Positions 11,461-64,000 of a stretch of DNA of 64,000 bases are shown piece after piece; the first letter of the stretch is position 1, and each line of letters opens with the position of its first letter. Made by a program: the position numbers and the translations under genes. Origin of the DNA: Sepiola atlantica (taxonomy: Eukaryota; Mollusca; Cephalopoda; Sepiida; Sepiolidae); the NCBI GenBank assembly GCA_963556195.1, contig OY744531.1:107114620-107178619 (forward strand). Reading direction: 5' to 3'. Under the pieces are notes generated by a model. It did no database searches and was not told the DNA's origin. It worked only from the letters and a program-made list of their open reading frames with translations.

Positions 11461-12165
11461 AGCAAAATGTTCATTTGTTCAAAGGTGAAAAATGTTGATT
11501 TGTTCAAATGTGAAAAATGTTCATTTGTTCAAATGTGAAAAATGTTCATTTGTTCAAAGGTGAAAATGTTCATTTGTTCAAAGGTGAAAAATGTTCATTT
11601 GTTCAATAGTGAAAAATGTTCATTTGTTCAAAGGTGCAAAATGTTCATTTGTTCAAAGGTGGAAAATGTTCATTTGTTCAAAGGTGAAAAATGTTCATTT
11701 GTTCAAAGGTGCAAAATGTTCATTTGTTCAAAGGTGCAAAATGTTCATTTGTTCAAAGGTGCAAAATGTTCATTTGTTCAAAGGTGCAAAATGTTCATTT
11801 GTTCAAAGGTGCAAAATGTTCATTTGTTCAAAGGTGCAAAATGTTCATTTGTTCAAAGGTGCAAAATGATCATTTGTTCAAAGGTGGAAAATGTTCATTT
11901 GTTCAAAGGTGGAAAATGTTCATTTGTTCAAAGGTGGAAAATGTTCATTTGTTCAAAGGTAAAAAATGTTCATTTGTTCAATAGTGGAAAATGTTCATTT
12001 GTTCAAAGGTAAAAAATGTTCATTTGTTCAAAGGTGAAAAATGTTCATTTGTTCAATAGTGGAAAATGTTCATTTGTTCAATAGTGGAAAATGTTCATTT
12101 GTTCAAAGGTAAAAAAGTTCATTTGTTCAAAGGTGAAAAATATTCATTAGTTCAAATGTGAAAAA
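11461..12165. repeat. 25-bp tandem array, about 27 copies
   Basis: Unit contains 'aaaatgttcatttgttcaaa' followed by 'ggtgc' (variants 'ggtga', 'ggtgg', 'tagtg'). The centre of the array is nearly homogeneous and the edges are diverged, the usual pattern of unequal exchange. All three plus frames are open because 25 is not a multiple of 3 and the unit lacks stops on that strand, which yields ORFs up to 156 codons (11542-12012). I do not regard these as genes. Confidence 0.93.
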
Positions 12166-12300
12166 TGTTTTGCTATTGCATAAAAATGTAAATGTTCATT
12201 TGCGGAAAAGTGAAAGAATTACAAATGGTTTCAAAAATGGAACAGGGTTGATTCAAAAAGAGAATTTTACACAAAATTGTAGAAGTTGTAGTTAATTGTT

Positions 12301-12714
12301 TCAGAAAATGTAAATGTTCAGACTCTCTAAAGCTGACTGATCCAGAGCCATTTGACGGAGATCAATATTTTCTGGCGAAGAGATAGCGCTGATGGCTAGA
12401 CAAGAAAATGCGCCTGCAGCAGTATTCTGTGAACCGGATATATGCCGTATGTCACTGGAGAACTGGGAAATAAAGTCTAAATGTCTTAATTCATGAGTAG
12501 AATATTTGTCCAGCTTAGAATGCAGCGCGAACGTAAGTGGACGATGATCAGTGTAAATGGCAACTTGCTGACATTCCAACGTGTGGCGAAAATGTTTGAT
12601 AGCAATGATGTATCTGCAAGGTTTTTCTTCACCTCCTGAAGACCCAGAAAAACAAGACTTGTGGCACCAAAAAGTACATTCCACAGGGTCTATCCCAATA
12701 TGATAACGCTGCAA
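12301..12714 (-). pseudogene. Ty3/gypsy retrotransposon RNase H relic
   Basis: 137-residue frame containing CRYIIAIKHFRHTLECQQVA, IYTDHRPLTFAL, HELRHLDFISQFSSDIRHIS and GSQNTAAGAFS. It corresponds to Ty3/gypsy RNase H (..FR..LEGR.F.IYTDHKPL.FA...RQ.R.L.FISQF..DIRHI.G..N..ADALSR). ALSR has become AFSC and no protease, integrase or LTR is seen nearby, so it is a fragment. Frame intact over about 410 bp. Confidence 0.8.
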
Positions 12715-13098
12715 ACGATATCATACATATTTGAAAAAAATATGTGAAAAAACGTTAATGCAAAACCATAATCCTTACAACAGAAGTCTACACCATTAAG
12801 GATGACTTAGAATTATAGTTATTTAAACGCAATTAACTTAGATGTAAGTCAGCTATTAGGAGTCAACCACGAAAGGGCTAGATGCAGAGCACATGGTGAA
12901 TATTTAAGAATGACCACGAAAGCAGAAAATACTTTAACATCACTGAATTCTGAAAATCGCAACAAATCTTAATTCAATTGCAATTTATAAGCAATGGAAA
13001 ATTTTGTAATTAAATCAACGAGATTTAATTGCTGTTCCCTATTTCTTTGTTTGAATCAAAATGCGAGTTTTCTCTGACAAAAAAATGAACGTATGCAA

Positions 13099-13424
13099 TT
13101 TTATTTATCTTCCTCCCACAAGGTAAGATGTGACACAAGGTCGGAAAGTGGGATTTGAAAAGCCAGCACCCGAGAAGGTGAACACTCTGGCCTACAAAAA
13201 ATGCCTGGGCAGCCCGTCGGCATTCCCCGGTAGGGCCGCCTCAGGCAGTAAGCAATAAACTTACTCCTCCCCAAAGAGGGGAGGCAAAACCTGGGAGGGT
13301 GGACCTCCTAGAAATGCACAGGACTAACCCACAGACCGGCTGAATCAAGACCCGAAGGCCAAGACGATACCAGTCTATGGGGTGTAGTATCCATCGGAAC
13401 AGATACTACACTTTGATCTGGGCT
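13099..13424 (-). mobile_element. SINE-like retroposon with U2-snRNA-like 5' head and 16-bp target duplication
   Basis: Flanked by perfect 16-bp duplications AAATGAACGTATGCAA (13083-13098 and 13425-13440), the mark of LINE-machinery retroposition. On the minus strand the element begins AGCCCAGATCAAAGTG then TAGTATCTGTTC, nearly identical to the U2 snRNA segment GGCTAAGATCAAGTG/TAGTATCTGTTC that holds the branch-point-pairing GUAGUA. The next bases make a hairpin (GTGTAGTATC / GATACTACAC). Further on, TCTTGGCCTTCGGGTCTTGA resembles the very 5' end of U2. The body has 'ctaggaggtccaccctccca', and the 3' end is AT-rich with 'aaataaaatt'. No A/B boxes were recognised. SINEs with snRNA-derived heads are a known but uncommon class. 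Confidence 0.75.
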
Positions 13425-13683
13425 AAATGAACGTATGCAATGAAAAATGTCAGAAATTAATAAAACCCATGTGAAATGTACTTAACGTAATCGATTTGAT
13501 GTAAATCCTTGGTACAAATGGAATTCTGTGTTTCTTCTGGAAGTTTTTAAGTCTTTAAACTGCCGAATGTGGAAAAAAATATCCTCTGAGGACATAGGTT
13601 GTCTCAACGAGGAAAAAAAATGTATGATTTTAATTTTTTTTAAGATGGCTGCGTGAAGTCTGGAAACGTTGGGGGTTATCAAT

Positions 13684-14325
13684 TTTAGCTAAATTTTGAA
13701 AGCTAAATTTTGAAAGCTAAATTTTAAAAGCTAAATTTTGAAAGCCAAATTTTGAAAGCTAAATTTTGAAAGCCAAATTTTGAAAGCTAAATTTTGAAAG
13801 CTAAATTTTGAAAGCTAAATTTTGAAAGCTAAATTTTGAAAGCTAAATTTTGAAAGCCAAATTTTGAAAGCCAAATTTTGAAAGCTAAATTTTAAAAGCT
13901 AAATTTTGAAAGCTAAATTTTAAAAGCTACATTTTGAAAGCTACATTTTGAAAGCTACATTTTGAAAGCCAAATTTTGAAAGCTAAATTTTAAAAGCTAA
14001 ATTTTGAAAGCTAAATTTTGAAAGCCAAATTTTGTAGTTAAATTTTGAAGCTAAATTTTGAAAGCCAAATTTTGAAAGCTAAATTTTGAAAGCCAAATTT
14101 TGAAAGCCAAATTTTGAAAGCTAAATTTTGAAAGCTAAATTTTGAAAGACAAATTTTGAAAGACAAATTTTGAAAGCTAAATTTTGAAAGCTAATGTTTG
14201 AAAGCTAAATTTTGAAAGCCAAATTTTGAAGCTAAATTTTGAAGCTAAATTTTGAAAACTAAATTTTGAAAGCTAAATTTTGAAAGCCAAATTTTGAAGC
14301 TAAATTTTGAAAGCTAAATTTTAGT
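13684..14325. repeat. 14-bp tandem array, about 45 copies
   Basis: Unit AAAGCTAAATTTTG with C/T, G/A and single-base length variants (AAAGCCAAATTTTG, AAAGCTACATTTTG). AT-rich minisatellite. Confidence 0.95.
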
Positions 14326-14326
14326 T

Positions 14327-14473
14327 TAAGCTAAAGACAGATGGGAACGTCACCAAGATAGGTTGTTGGTTCTCTGCTGGGTCGACATCAAAGAACGCAG
14401 GATCGACATCTTGTCTGTTTCGGAAAGAGTCACGAACTGAAAAGTTCATGTCGATCACGTGATCTGTCTTTAG
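14327..14473. mobile_element. Short element bounded by inverted ends CTAAAGACAGAT
   Basis: CTAAAGACAGAT near 14329 and ATCTGTCTTTAG near 14461-14472 are exact reverse complements. The interior is GC-richer than the satellite it abuts and contains 'gtcgacatcaaagaacgcag'. Possibly a small MITE; no target duplication was identified. Confidence 0.4.
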
Positions 14474-14499
14474 CGATCGCACGTGAATCTTGTTATATG

Positions 14500-15400
14500 C
14501 AGACGCTTTTAAATTACAATATTGTTGTCACCCTGCGATAAAGCAAAATTCTGCTCATGCATAGAACACTGTTGACTTCATGACGCTTAACCCCGCTTCC
14601 TGGGTTAGTGTATCTTAATTTCAATTACTATTTGTGATGATTTCTCATAGCCGTGTCAGTCTGAGCGTAGGCTTCGTAATTCTAGGCTTAATCTACGAAC
14701 TACGTTCGAGCCCATACAACCGTCTGAAACCACCACCTCCTGCACTTATGAGGATGGAAGCCCGAAACAATATCATCTGTAGGTATAAAACACTTTAATA
14801 TTTAATTCAAAATATTTATATATATATTCAAAGACCAGGATTCTATAATATCTCTACATCTTCTGCCAGATCGATTCTAATCGAAATGAACCTAAACCAA
14901 TATGATAATGGATAACGTCTACAACTTTGAGTCCGTCTTCCCCCTCCTCCTCCTCCTTATTTGTTTAATTCCTTGCTGTCATTCATTTTAAATTACTACT
15001 AATTTTCCTTCCCACTTACGGCGTTTCCGATCGACGTTTAAATGCCAACTGCTGATTTTTTTCTTTCTTTCTTTTTCTTTCCTTTTTAACATTTCTTTCT
15101 CCCTTTCTACTGTTTATTACACGTGACTATTTTTTCCCCAAATTGCGTTCTTTGTATGAATTTGAAAACTTTTCTGTTTTTAATTAAAGTTCTGCTACCA
15201 ACTGATGATGATTGTATTTTAACAATCGAAATATTTTGGTAGAACTATTCAATATGTTTTTGAGTTTATTTTTGCTAGTTGTTGATTTGCTTATCCTTTA
15301 TTCCATTTTTATTTTTACATATATATATATATATATATAAGTAGTAATACTATATATCTAGACGAGATTAGGTTTAAGGTTCCCAAAATTCATATTCGAA
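14500..15400. other. Intergenic segment with possible SINE remnants
   Basis: A tRNA-like B-box candidate (ACGTTCGAGCCC, about 14703-14714) lies in a GC-richer stretch. An inverted pair GTTCTGCTACCA / TGGTAGAAC frames 15190-15244. A (TA)n tract lies near 15322-15340. No gene is seen; the element assignments are weak. Confidence 0.3.
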
Positions 15401-15407
15401 TTGTCCA

Positions 15408-15660
15408 CATGGACCCATGGCGCAACGGTTAAAAGTGATGATTAATAATCAGTTCTAAGTGACGGTATTCTAGAGGTTGAAGGTTCAATCCTTACTACAG
15501 GCGATAATAACTAAGAATAACAGAATAATTACCTGGTCATGGCTGACAGAACAAGAACAATCTATCCCCAGGGATTTAAAGATTCAGTTCACTGGAAAAG
15601 GGTCGGAGGTTACATCGGCCGAAACGTTGTGAAAATAACAACCATAATGAGAATAATAGT
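15408..15660 (+). mobile_element. tRNA-headed SINE-like element
   Basis: The first 100 bases look tRNA-derived: A box TGGCGCAACGGTT (15418-15430) and B box GGTTCAATCC (15482-15491), correctly spaced for RNA polymerase III. The body follows to about 15660 with 'ggccgaaacgttgtgaaaat'. The A-B gap is longer than in a functional tRNA and no clean cloverleaf forms, so I call it a SINE, not a tRNA gene. Confidence 0.55.
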
Positions 15661-15719
15661 CCGAATAATCCAAATAGATTGAAGAGGTTTATGTAGTTTG
15701 CTTGAAGCATTGTTTATTG

Positions 15720-15800
15720 GTGTATAGAAATGTGATACTTAGAAGGCAATACAATGCAGAGGTGTGATGGATAGACTCAAGTTGGAGCAAATAATATTTT
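15720..15800. repeat. Dispersed repeat also present at 45314-45392
   Basis: 'tatagaaatgtgata.ttaga' and 'aggcaatacaatgcagaggt' through 'aagttggagcaaataa' occur at both sites in the same orientation with about 4 differences in 75 bp. Class unknown. Confidence 0.7.
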
Positions 15801-15832
15801 TATAAAATTATTTAAAGTCAGAACACTAAATA

Positions 15833-16085
15833 ATGTTATTTTATTCATTTAAAAAAAATAATATCACATTTTATTCATTTAAAAAAAATAATATCACATT
15901 TTATTCATTTAAAAAAAATAATATCACATTTACTTCATTTGAAAAAAATAATATCACATTTTATTCATTTGAAAAAAATAATATCACATTTTATTCATTT
16001 AAAAAAAATAATATCACATTTTATTCATTTAAAAAAAATAATATCACATTTTATTCATTTGAAAAAAATAATATCACATTTCCAA
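15833..16085. repeat. 30-bp tandem array, about 8 copies
   Basis: Unit contains 'tttattcatttaaaaaaaat' followed by 'aatatcacat'. Because 30 is divisible by 3, each open frame translates to a repeated 10-residue word (FYSFKKNNIT in one frame, KKIISHFIHL in another). No start context or conservation suggests a gene. Confidence 0.93.
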
Positions 16086-16327
16086 ATAGATTTGTTTTCT
16101 TTGTTTTATGACATATCGATATTTCGCGTGTTTTTTTAATGCCAAAGCAAAATACTGCATTTGAACGATTCACTGGACAGAAACTACTATTTCACGCACA
16201 GTTGATGAGAAATGAGACGTGAAACTTTTCCCACTGATTGTATTAGTGTAAAAATGAATGTCAAATAACTCGACTTTGTTGATTTCATAGTCAGATTCCG
16301 TATCCATTAGGCTATTTTCTTTTCCCT

Positions 16328-16700
16328 GTAAATTTTACAGTATTTGTAATGAATAGGCATCCAGAGATTTTCAGTGTTTATGTAGTTAGTCCTGAGTATC
16401 GACTGAGAATCCTGAGTCAGTCCCGGAAATGACAAAAAAAGTTTACGATTTGAAAGCCGCAAATAAAAATGTAAAAAGGCAGACGACACTAAGCATGGTT
16501 ATGGTTCAAAAATATTTTAGCCCGCTCAAAAAAAAAAAAAAAAAATTAAAAACACTTTTTCAAAAAAAAAGAAAAGAAAGTGGTTTTCATTTCATCATTT
16601 CAGTCATTTCCAGTACTGACTCAGGATTCTCCGTCAATACTCAGGACTGACCAAGTAAATACTAAAATTATCTGGATGCCTATTCATTACAAGTACCAAT
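16328..16700. mobile_element. Inverted-repeat (MITE-like) element just downstream of TNNI3K
   Basis: Arms 16335-16445 and 16590-16697 are reverse complements: 'ttgtaatgaataggcatcca' on the left versus 'tggatgcctattcattacaa' on the right, continuing through 'tcctgagta' and 'gactcaggatt'. The interior is A-rich and non-coding. It lies where the TNNI3K 3' UTR or terminal intron would be. Confidence 0.75.
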
Positions 16701-16783
16701 TTTAGAATTCAATTAGATGTTGAAAATCATAAAACAAACTTTCTGATTATTGTAACATTAAACAAATCAAAACCGCAACGTTC

Positions 16784-19336
16784 TTACCTGTCCATGGAAG
16801 ACGTATGAGGTGATCCGGTGTCGGATGATGATAGCATATCATCGGCAGATAAGAGCATCGGCATTCGCAGAGTACATAATGGGTCAGCAACGTAGCCGTT
16901 CTTGTCAACCTGCGTTAGAGGGAAGCGTCGCCGAAGTTCATCTATGGGGACGCCACTGTTTCGTGAAGCTTCCATTTCCCATCGTGTCCGCATTGCATTC
17001 ACATGACCAGTCAATGGCGGAGTAGACCTACCCGCCTCCGTTTCGGAATCATCAGAAATGACGCTCATATCTGCAAGTGAATCTGCAAGTGAATCGGAGG
17101 GAATGCTATTGCCGTTACTAAGAAGCATAACTGTTTGTGATTGCCGGCATTCCTCTAAACATGGGACGATATCTTTAAAATCAGGTCTTTCATCTGGATT
17201 CGCATGCCAGCCTCTTTGCAGAAGGCCAACAATTGGTTTCGGAAAAGTAATGGCGATTGGTGGCCTTGTGTGACGATATGCCATTTCGGCCGCTGTGGCC
17301 GCCGGCTTAAGATGAGCAAAGGGCATTTCACCGGCGAGCAATTCCCATATACATAAAGAATAACTAAACATGTCTGCTCGGATGCTGTATTTCGTGCATT
17401 GCGTGAATATTTCAGGAGCCATCCATCGAAGGTTTCCGGGTTGCTTTGTCATGTTATCTTCTTCCGTTGATCTTAAAAAGCGCGACTCTCCAAAGTCAGC
17501 AACCACAGCGTGGCAATCTTCTTCGAGCAAAATATTGTGGCTGTTTAAGTCTCGATGTATAATCGGCTGCGGCAAATTGTGAAGATATTCCATGCCCTTT
17601 GCAACATCCACTGCTATGGTTAATTTTGTATGCATATCAATAAGTCTTTTTTGTTCGTGTAAAAGGCTAAAGAGAGCCCCGCCAGACACAAATCTTGTCA
17701 CTATAGCAAATTGACTCGGATCGTCAAGGCACGCCCCGATAAAGCTGATCACATAAGGACTATTGAGACGTGCCAAAATAGACACCTCACGGCAAAACAT
17801 GTCGACATCGGATTTCGAACCGAAAGAACTTGCACGATATCGTTTAATTGCAACCACTTTATTTTTGCATTTGCCCTTGAACACTTTACCAAAAGAGCCG
17901 CTACCAATTGTCTCTTGTAATTCGAGGTCTGTGATTTGCAAGTGAAAATGATGCGGTAGTGTCGCTCGTAACTGGAGCACATCTATTTTTTCTCGTGTCA
18001 TGCTTCGGAGTTTTCCGATTGGTGATGGGACTGACACATAGCTACCATCACCGCCTGGCTGAGAATAATCCCCGCAAGCAGATTCATCTTGCGGACGTTT
18101 ATGATGCTTTAACAACGTCACAATTGAATCGTGACCTTTCTCGTAGGCCCACATTAGCGCCGTCTGTTCCTCTTTCTTTTCACTTCCGCCATTTTGATCG
18201 CTGACCGAAGCAACTAGATTCACATCTGCCCCACTCTCGAGAAGATAGTGAACGACCCTCAAGTGTCCATGGTAACAAGCACTGTGCAGGGGGGTATGTC
18301 CATCCTTGCCTTGGTAATTTATGTCTACACTCGGCTGTTCGAGAAGAAATTTTACGACTTCAATGCTGCGTCCATTCGTGCACGCTGCGTGCAAAGGTGT
18401 TTCGCTGAATATGTTTTCGATGTTAAGGCTGCCAGGTCCGGTGTCGTTGACGAGAGCTTTACAAATTTCCAGTTTGGAATGATAACACGCTAGATGCAAA
18501 GGCGTGTCTCCATAAATATTCGTCACGTGCGCGTCCGCTTTCTGTTCGAGTAAATAATTGAGGATTTGCAGATTGCCAGCTTTGCAGCAAAAATGAATTG
18601 CTCGATGCTCCTCGTCGTCCTTAGCGTTCACATCAACCTTGTGCTCTTGAATAAGTATATGAGATATTCGCATATAACCTTTTGCGCAGGCAAGGTGCAA
18701 CGGTCGGTCGCCAACACCACCGCTAATATTGATGTTAGCGCCATTCACAATCAGACACTTAACCATTTTATCATGGCCAAAGAAACAAGCAATGTGCAGA
18801 GGTGAGAATTTGACTGCGTCTCCCGCATTAATCCTGGCGCCATTCTCCAATAAAACTTTCGCTATTTCAACATGGCCACACATAGAAGTGATATGGAGGG
18901 CCGTCATTCCACTGTTTCCTGTGACATTCACATCTACACCTGCTTCGCACAGAGCATTCACGATCTCAATATCGCCTTTGTAAGTTGCCAGATGTAATGC
19001 AGAGAATTGATTTTTGGTTAAATAAATCGCCTTGACGCCATGTTTTACTAAAAAGTGAATTAACTCTCTCATCTCACCGTCGGGCCCATTGATGCAGCTA
19101 ATATGGAGAAGGGTGTGGCCTGTATCTGTTTTTTCATTGAGGTTTTCTTCGGTCAAAAGTTCTTTGACGCGCGTCAGCTCCCCTCGGCTACAGGCCAACT
19201 GCAGTTCTGACCCTTCGCCATCGCGTGTTCGCAGATCATCGAACGCTTTCGAACGAAATAGCGAATAACTTTCGCTGATTTTTTTCTTTAGTTCGTCTGC
19301 ACAAGAAATGGTCGGCCGAGACTTATAGTTGCCCAT
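16784..19336 (-). CDS. TNNI3K: TNNI3K-like ankyrin-repeat protein kinase, single long coding exon
   Basis: 850-residue frame, close in length to vertebrate TNNI3K (about 835). It opens with MGNYKSRP, the N-terminus I recognise from TNNI3K, which supports this ATG. Residues about 41-415 are ankyrin repeats (about ten, with TALHI, SPLHIA, TPLHLA, TPLHSA motifs). Residues about 430-445 carry the linker [15 protein letters not shown]. Residues about 472-735 are a kinase domain: glycine loop GSGSFGKV (478-485), ATP-binding Lys498, HRDLNSHN (594-601), DFG (614-616), MAPE (639-642), so all key catalytic residues are present. A Ser-rich tail follows. In vertebrates the family is a tyrosine-kinase-like (MLK-related) kinase that binds cardiac troponin I; its role here is not shown by sequence. 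No intron interrupts the frame, unlike the multi-exon vertebrate gene. The terminal TAA lies inside ACAG|GTAAGA, a strong donor, so the true last exon may lie below 16784. It is transcribed away from the dynein gene. Confidence 0.93.
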   Translation of the reverse strand: MGNYKSRPTISCADELKKKISESYSLFRSKAFDDLRTRDGEGSELQLACSRGELTRVKELLTEENLNEKTDTGHTLLHISCINGPDGEMRELIHFLVKHGVKAIYLTKNQFSALHLATYKGDIEIVNALCEAGVDVNVTGNSGMTALHITSMCGHVEIAKVLLENGARINAGDAVKFSPLHIACFFGHDKMVKCLIVNGANINISGGVGDRPLHLACAKGYMRISHILIQEHKVDVNAKDDEEHRAIHFCCKAGNLQILNYLLEQKADAHVTNIYGDTPLHLACYHSKLEICKALVNDTGPGSLNIENIFSETPLHAACTNGRSIEVVKFLLEQPSVDINYQGKDGHTPLHSACYHGHLRVVHYLLESGADVNLVASVSDQNGGSEKKEEQTALMWAYEKGHDSIVTLLKHHKRPQDESACGDYSQPGGDGSYVSVPSPIGKLRSMTREKIDVLQLRATLPHHFHLQITDLELQETIGSGSFGKVFKGKCKNKVVAIKRYRASSFGSKSDVDMFCREVSILARLNSPYVISFIGACLDDPSQFAIVTRFVSGGALFSLLHEQKRLIDMHTKLTIAVDVAKGMEYLHNLPQPIIHRDLNSHNILLEEDCHAVVADFGESRFLRSTEEDNMTKQPGNLRWMAPEIFTQCTKYSIRADMFSYSLCIWELLAGEMPFAHLKPAATAAEMAYRHTRPPIAITFPKPIVGLLQRGWHANPDERPDFKDIVPCLEECRQSQTVMLLSNGNSIPSDSLADSLADMSVISDDSETEAGRSTPPLTGHVNAMRTRWEMEASRNSGVPIDELRRRFPLTQVDKNGYVADPLCTLRMPMLLSADDMLSSSDTGSPHTSSMDR

Positions 19337-20547
19337 TTCACAGACGAATTATAATTGTTTTCGTAATTATTTTTATACAGTTAAAGTCCGTAATGCTGGC
19401 CGATACTTTAAATAATTTGAGAAGAGAGAAAATTAATTATTTCAAGATTTAAAAAAAAAAAAATCAATGCAATAAATTATAACAAAAATAAAATGAAGCC
19501 CGCAAATAATGGCGTGTTCTATTCAATACATTAGAAGTTGTTACAAATGTGTAACGTTTATACGGACCTTTTTTTTTTTTTTTTTTTTTGTAAATTGAAT
19601 TCAGAAGTTAGTTGAAATTTTCATTTTCTCCGAATGGTTAATTATATTCAACACTTGTTTTGTTTTTTATATAAAAATAGTTGGGTCTACTTATTTAAGT
19701 CGGGGCCGGGACAGACGATGACGGAGATCGCCCTATGATTAGATAAAATAAACATAGATTTTGCCATGAAACATTTCCGCAATGCATAACAAAAAAAAAA
19801 AAAAGAATATCAAAAATTAAAAAGTAAAATTAAACCAGATATTCCAGGTAGATTTTGTTTTCGAGTTTAATAATACGAATACAAGAATACAGAGGGAGGG
19901 GGGAGGGGGGTCGGGCGAAGAATCTATGGAAACACAGGAGTGCCTGAATACATTTCTTGGTTGCTTTTTTTTTTTTGAGTTTGCGCTAATTTAGCAAATT
20001 TATTAGGTGAGAATTCAAATCACGATATAATTTTCACCAGGCTTGTAAATGAAATAATGCGTAAGACATTATTTATTATTTATTTTTGTTAACTTAACTA
20101 AAATCCGACGGATAAATGAATGGAAAATGCAAATACCACGAGCGTGTTTAAGTCGTCATATTTGAAATGAGTGTTTATTTTTTTATTGTTTTTTTTTTTA
20201 ACAAGTAAATATTTTTAACACAGTTTTATTTCAATAAAATTTCTTCTGAATAGCACCGAAAATGACACCACAAATGTAACGTGTGTTAATTTGATAAATA
20301 GAATAACGGGAAAAAAAGAAGACAATTGATGAGAAATCAACATGGAATAAAAATTATTTCGCATTATTACAATCTAGAAATGTTAGTGTTTGTTATTGCG
20401 AATGATGGCGAGGGGCGGAGTGGCAATGTGAGTTATTAAAAATCGAAACTAGATCGCCATCGATCGCGCATCTGTTGAACTCCGCCTTCTCTTTCTCTTT
20501 CGCTTCTTTTTTAGCTGCGTTGGAAGACCGTAGCATTTGGCGATTGA

Positions 20548-20557
20548 CGCATGCGCA
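20548..20557. promoter_or_regulatory. NRF1-like motif CGCATGCGCA
   Basis: The palindromic core GCATGC flanked by C and GCA matches the NRF1 consensus (YGCGCATGCGCR) except at the edge. NRF1 sites are typical of housekeeping promoters. It lies about 350 bp upstream of the dynein start codon and 18 bp before a CRE. Confidence 0.5.
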
Positions 20558-20574
20558 ACGGAGATAGGCGGAAA

Positions 20575-20582
20575 TGACGTCA
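20575..20582. promoter_or_regulatory. Consensus CRE (TGACGTCA)
   Basis: Perfect palindromic CREB/ATF octamer about 320 bp upstream of the dynein heavy chain ATG, in the same GC-richer block as the NRF1-like motif. A functional role is inferred from position only. Confidence 0.5.
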
Positions 20583-20899
20583 TAACTCGTGACACATCTG
20601 TTCCTCCTTCCACCAACGGAGCTTCGTCTCTATCAGAGAGTTCAACAAAACGATGTCGAAAAACCTACTACTTTTATCACTCTTTCAACCTTGATTGTCT
20701 AACGAAACAGGGTCGCAGACCGCATACAACACTTTCCTGACACTAAACAATTCAAATATCCTCGTCTTTGTCGAGGGAAACCGAAGAAACGTGGGAGTGG
20801 AGAAGGCTGCCAACCGACCATAGTTGGTAGCAGGCGGAAAAAAAAGAGCTCTTCTTTTTTTTTTTTTTGCCTCTTCATCGCAGACGGGGACAAGAGAAG

Positions 20900-64000
<43,101 letters not shown>

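Larger units (their letters stand above)
19337..20899. promoter_or_regulatory. Divergent intergenic region between TNNI3K-like gene and dynein heavy chain gene
   Basis: This 1.56 kb separates the two start codons, which point away from each other. The TNNI3K side (19337-20380) is AT-rich with poly-A/T runs and has no recognised gene. The dynein side (about 20400-20899) is more GC-rich. It holds a GC box (20412-20418), an NRF1-like site (20548-20557) and a perfect CRE octamer (20575-20582), then a pyrimidine-rich stretch just before the start codon. It probably contains the dynein promoter and 5' UTR. Whether it serves both genes is inference; no transcription start can be read directly. Confidence 0.55.

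Noticed and set aside
11542..12012. 156-codon ORF with repeated FICSKV/HLFKG words
   Set aside because: It lies wholly inside a 25-bp satellite; openness in all frames follows from the unit having no stop on this strand.
13381..13424. A functional U2 snRNA gene
   Set aside because: Only about 25 nt match U2; the 5' stem, Sm site and 3' domain are absent in order and target duplications mark it as a retroposon.
15411..15500. Functional tRNA gene
   Set aside because: A and B boxes are present but the interval is too long and stems do not pair; better explained as a SINE head.
15833..16111. 92-codon ORF (FYSFKKNNIT repeats)
   Set aside because: Product of a 30-bp AT-rich tandem repeat; no splice sites, start context or conserved domain.
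16810..18983. Several plus-strand ORFs of 60-84 codons opposite TNNI3K
   Set aside because: Shadows of the minus-strand kinase frame; no domains and no independent signals.

Overview
This is a eukaryotic genome window: AT-rich, intron-rich, dense in simple repeats and decayed transposons, with no bacterial-type gene organisation. Two conserved animal genes can be read with confidence. They are divergent and about 1.56 kb apart between start codons. On the minus strand (16784-19336) lies one uninterrupted 850-codon frame for a TNNI3K-type kinase (ankyrin repeats followed by a tyrosine-kinase-like kinase). On the plus strand, from 20900 to the window end, lies the 5' part of the cytoplasmic dynein 1 heavy chain gene. 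I resolved 30 coding exons for it (1416 codons, tail and start of the linker side), joined by phase-consistent GT..AG introns; the rest of the roughly 4600-residue protein lies beyond the window.

The protein sequences and the repeats suggest a lophotrochozoan, probably a mollusc and perhaps a cephalopod: LINE-type fragments ending in GATGATGAT-like tails after 'cagcatgtaaaac..gttaaac', several non-LTR retrotransposon families, Merlin and mariner elements, and tRNA-headed SINE-like pieces. The organism assignment is inference from general knowledge, not a search.

Layout. 1-16300: intergenic, no supported host gene. It holds LINE relics (1870-2270, 3640-5040, 5645-5740), a Ty3/gypsy RNase H relic (12301-12714), a mariner relic split by a Merlin-like MITE (9240-10060), a SINE-like element with a U2-snRNA-like head and a 16-bp target duplication (13099-13424), and long tandem arrays (7380-7900, 8526-8934, 11461-12160, 13684-14325, 15833-16085). 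16784-19336: TNNI3K-like gene. 19337-20899: shared upstream region with NRF1-like and CRE motifs on the dynein side. 20900-64000: dynein heavy chain gene. Its introns carry most of the remaining elements: LINE copies at 24309, 25655, 33990, 40690, 46620, 53105, 57475 and 59700; hairpin MITEs at 21898, 23320, 32803, 40415 and 56229; an intact-ended but coding-truncated Merlin transposon at 60673-61730; and satellite arrays, many directly upstream of splice acceptors.

The most unusual signals are (a) the U2-like head of the 13.1-13.4 kb SINE, (b) repeated small tandem duplications that copy dynein splice sites (exons 9, 14, 19, 20), and (c) the TNNI3K frame, which is one giant exon whose apparent stop codon sits inside a perfect splice-donor consensus.
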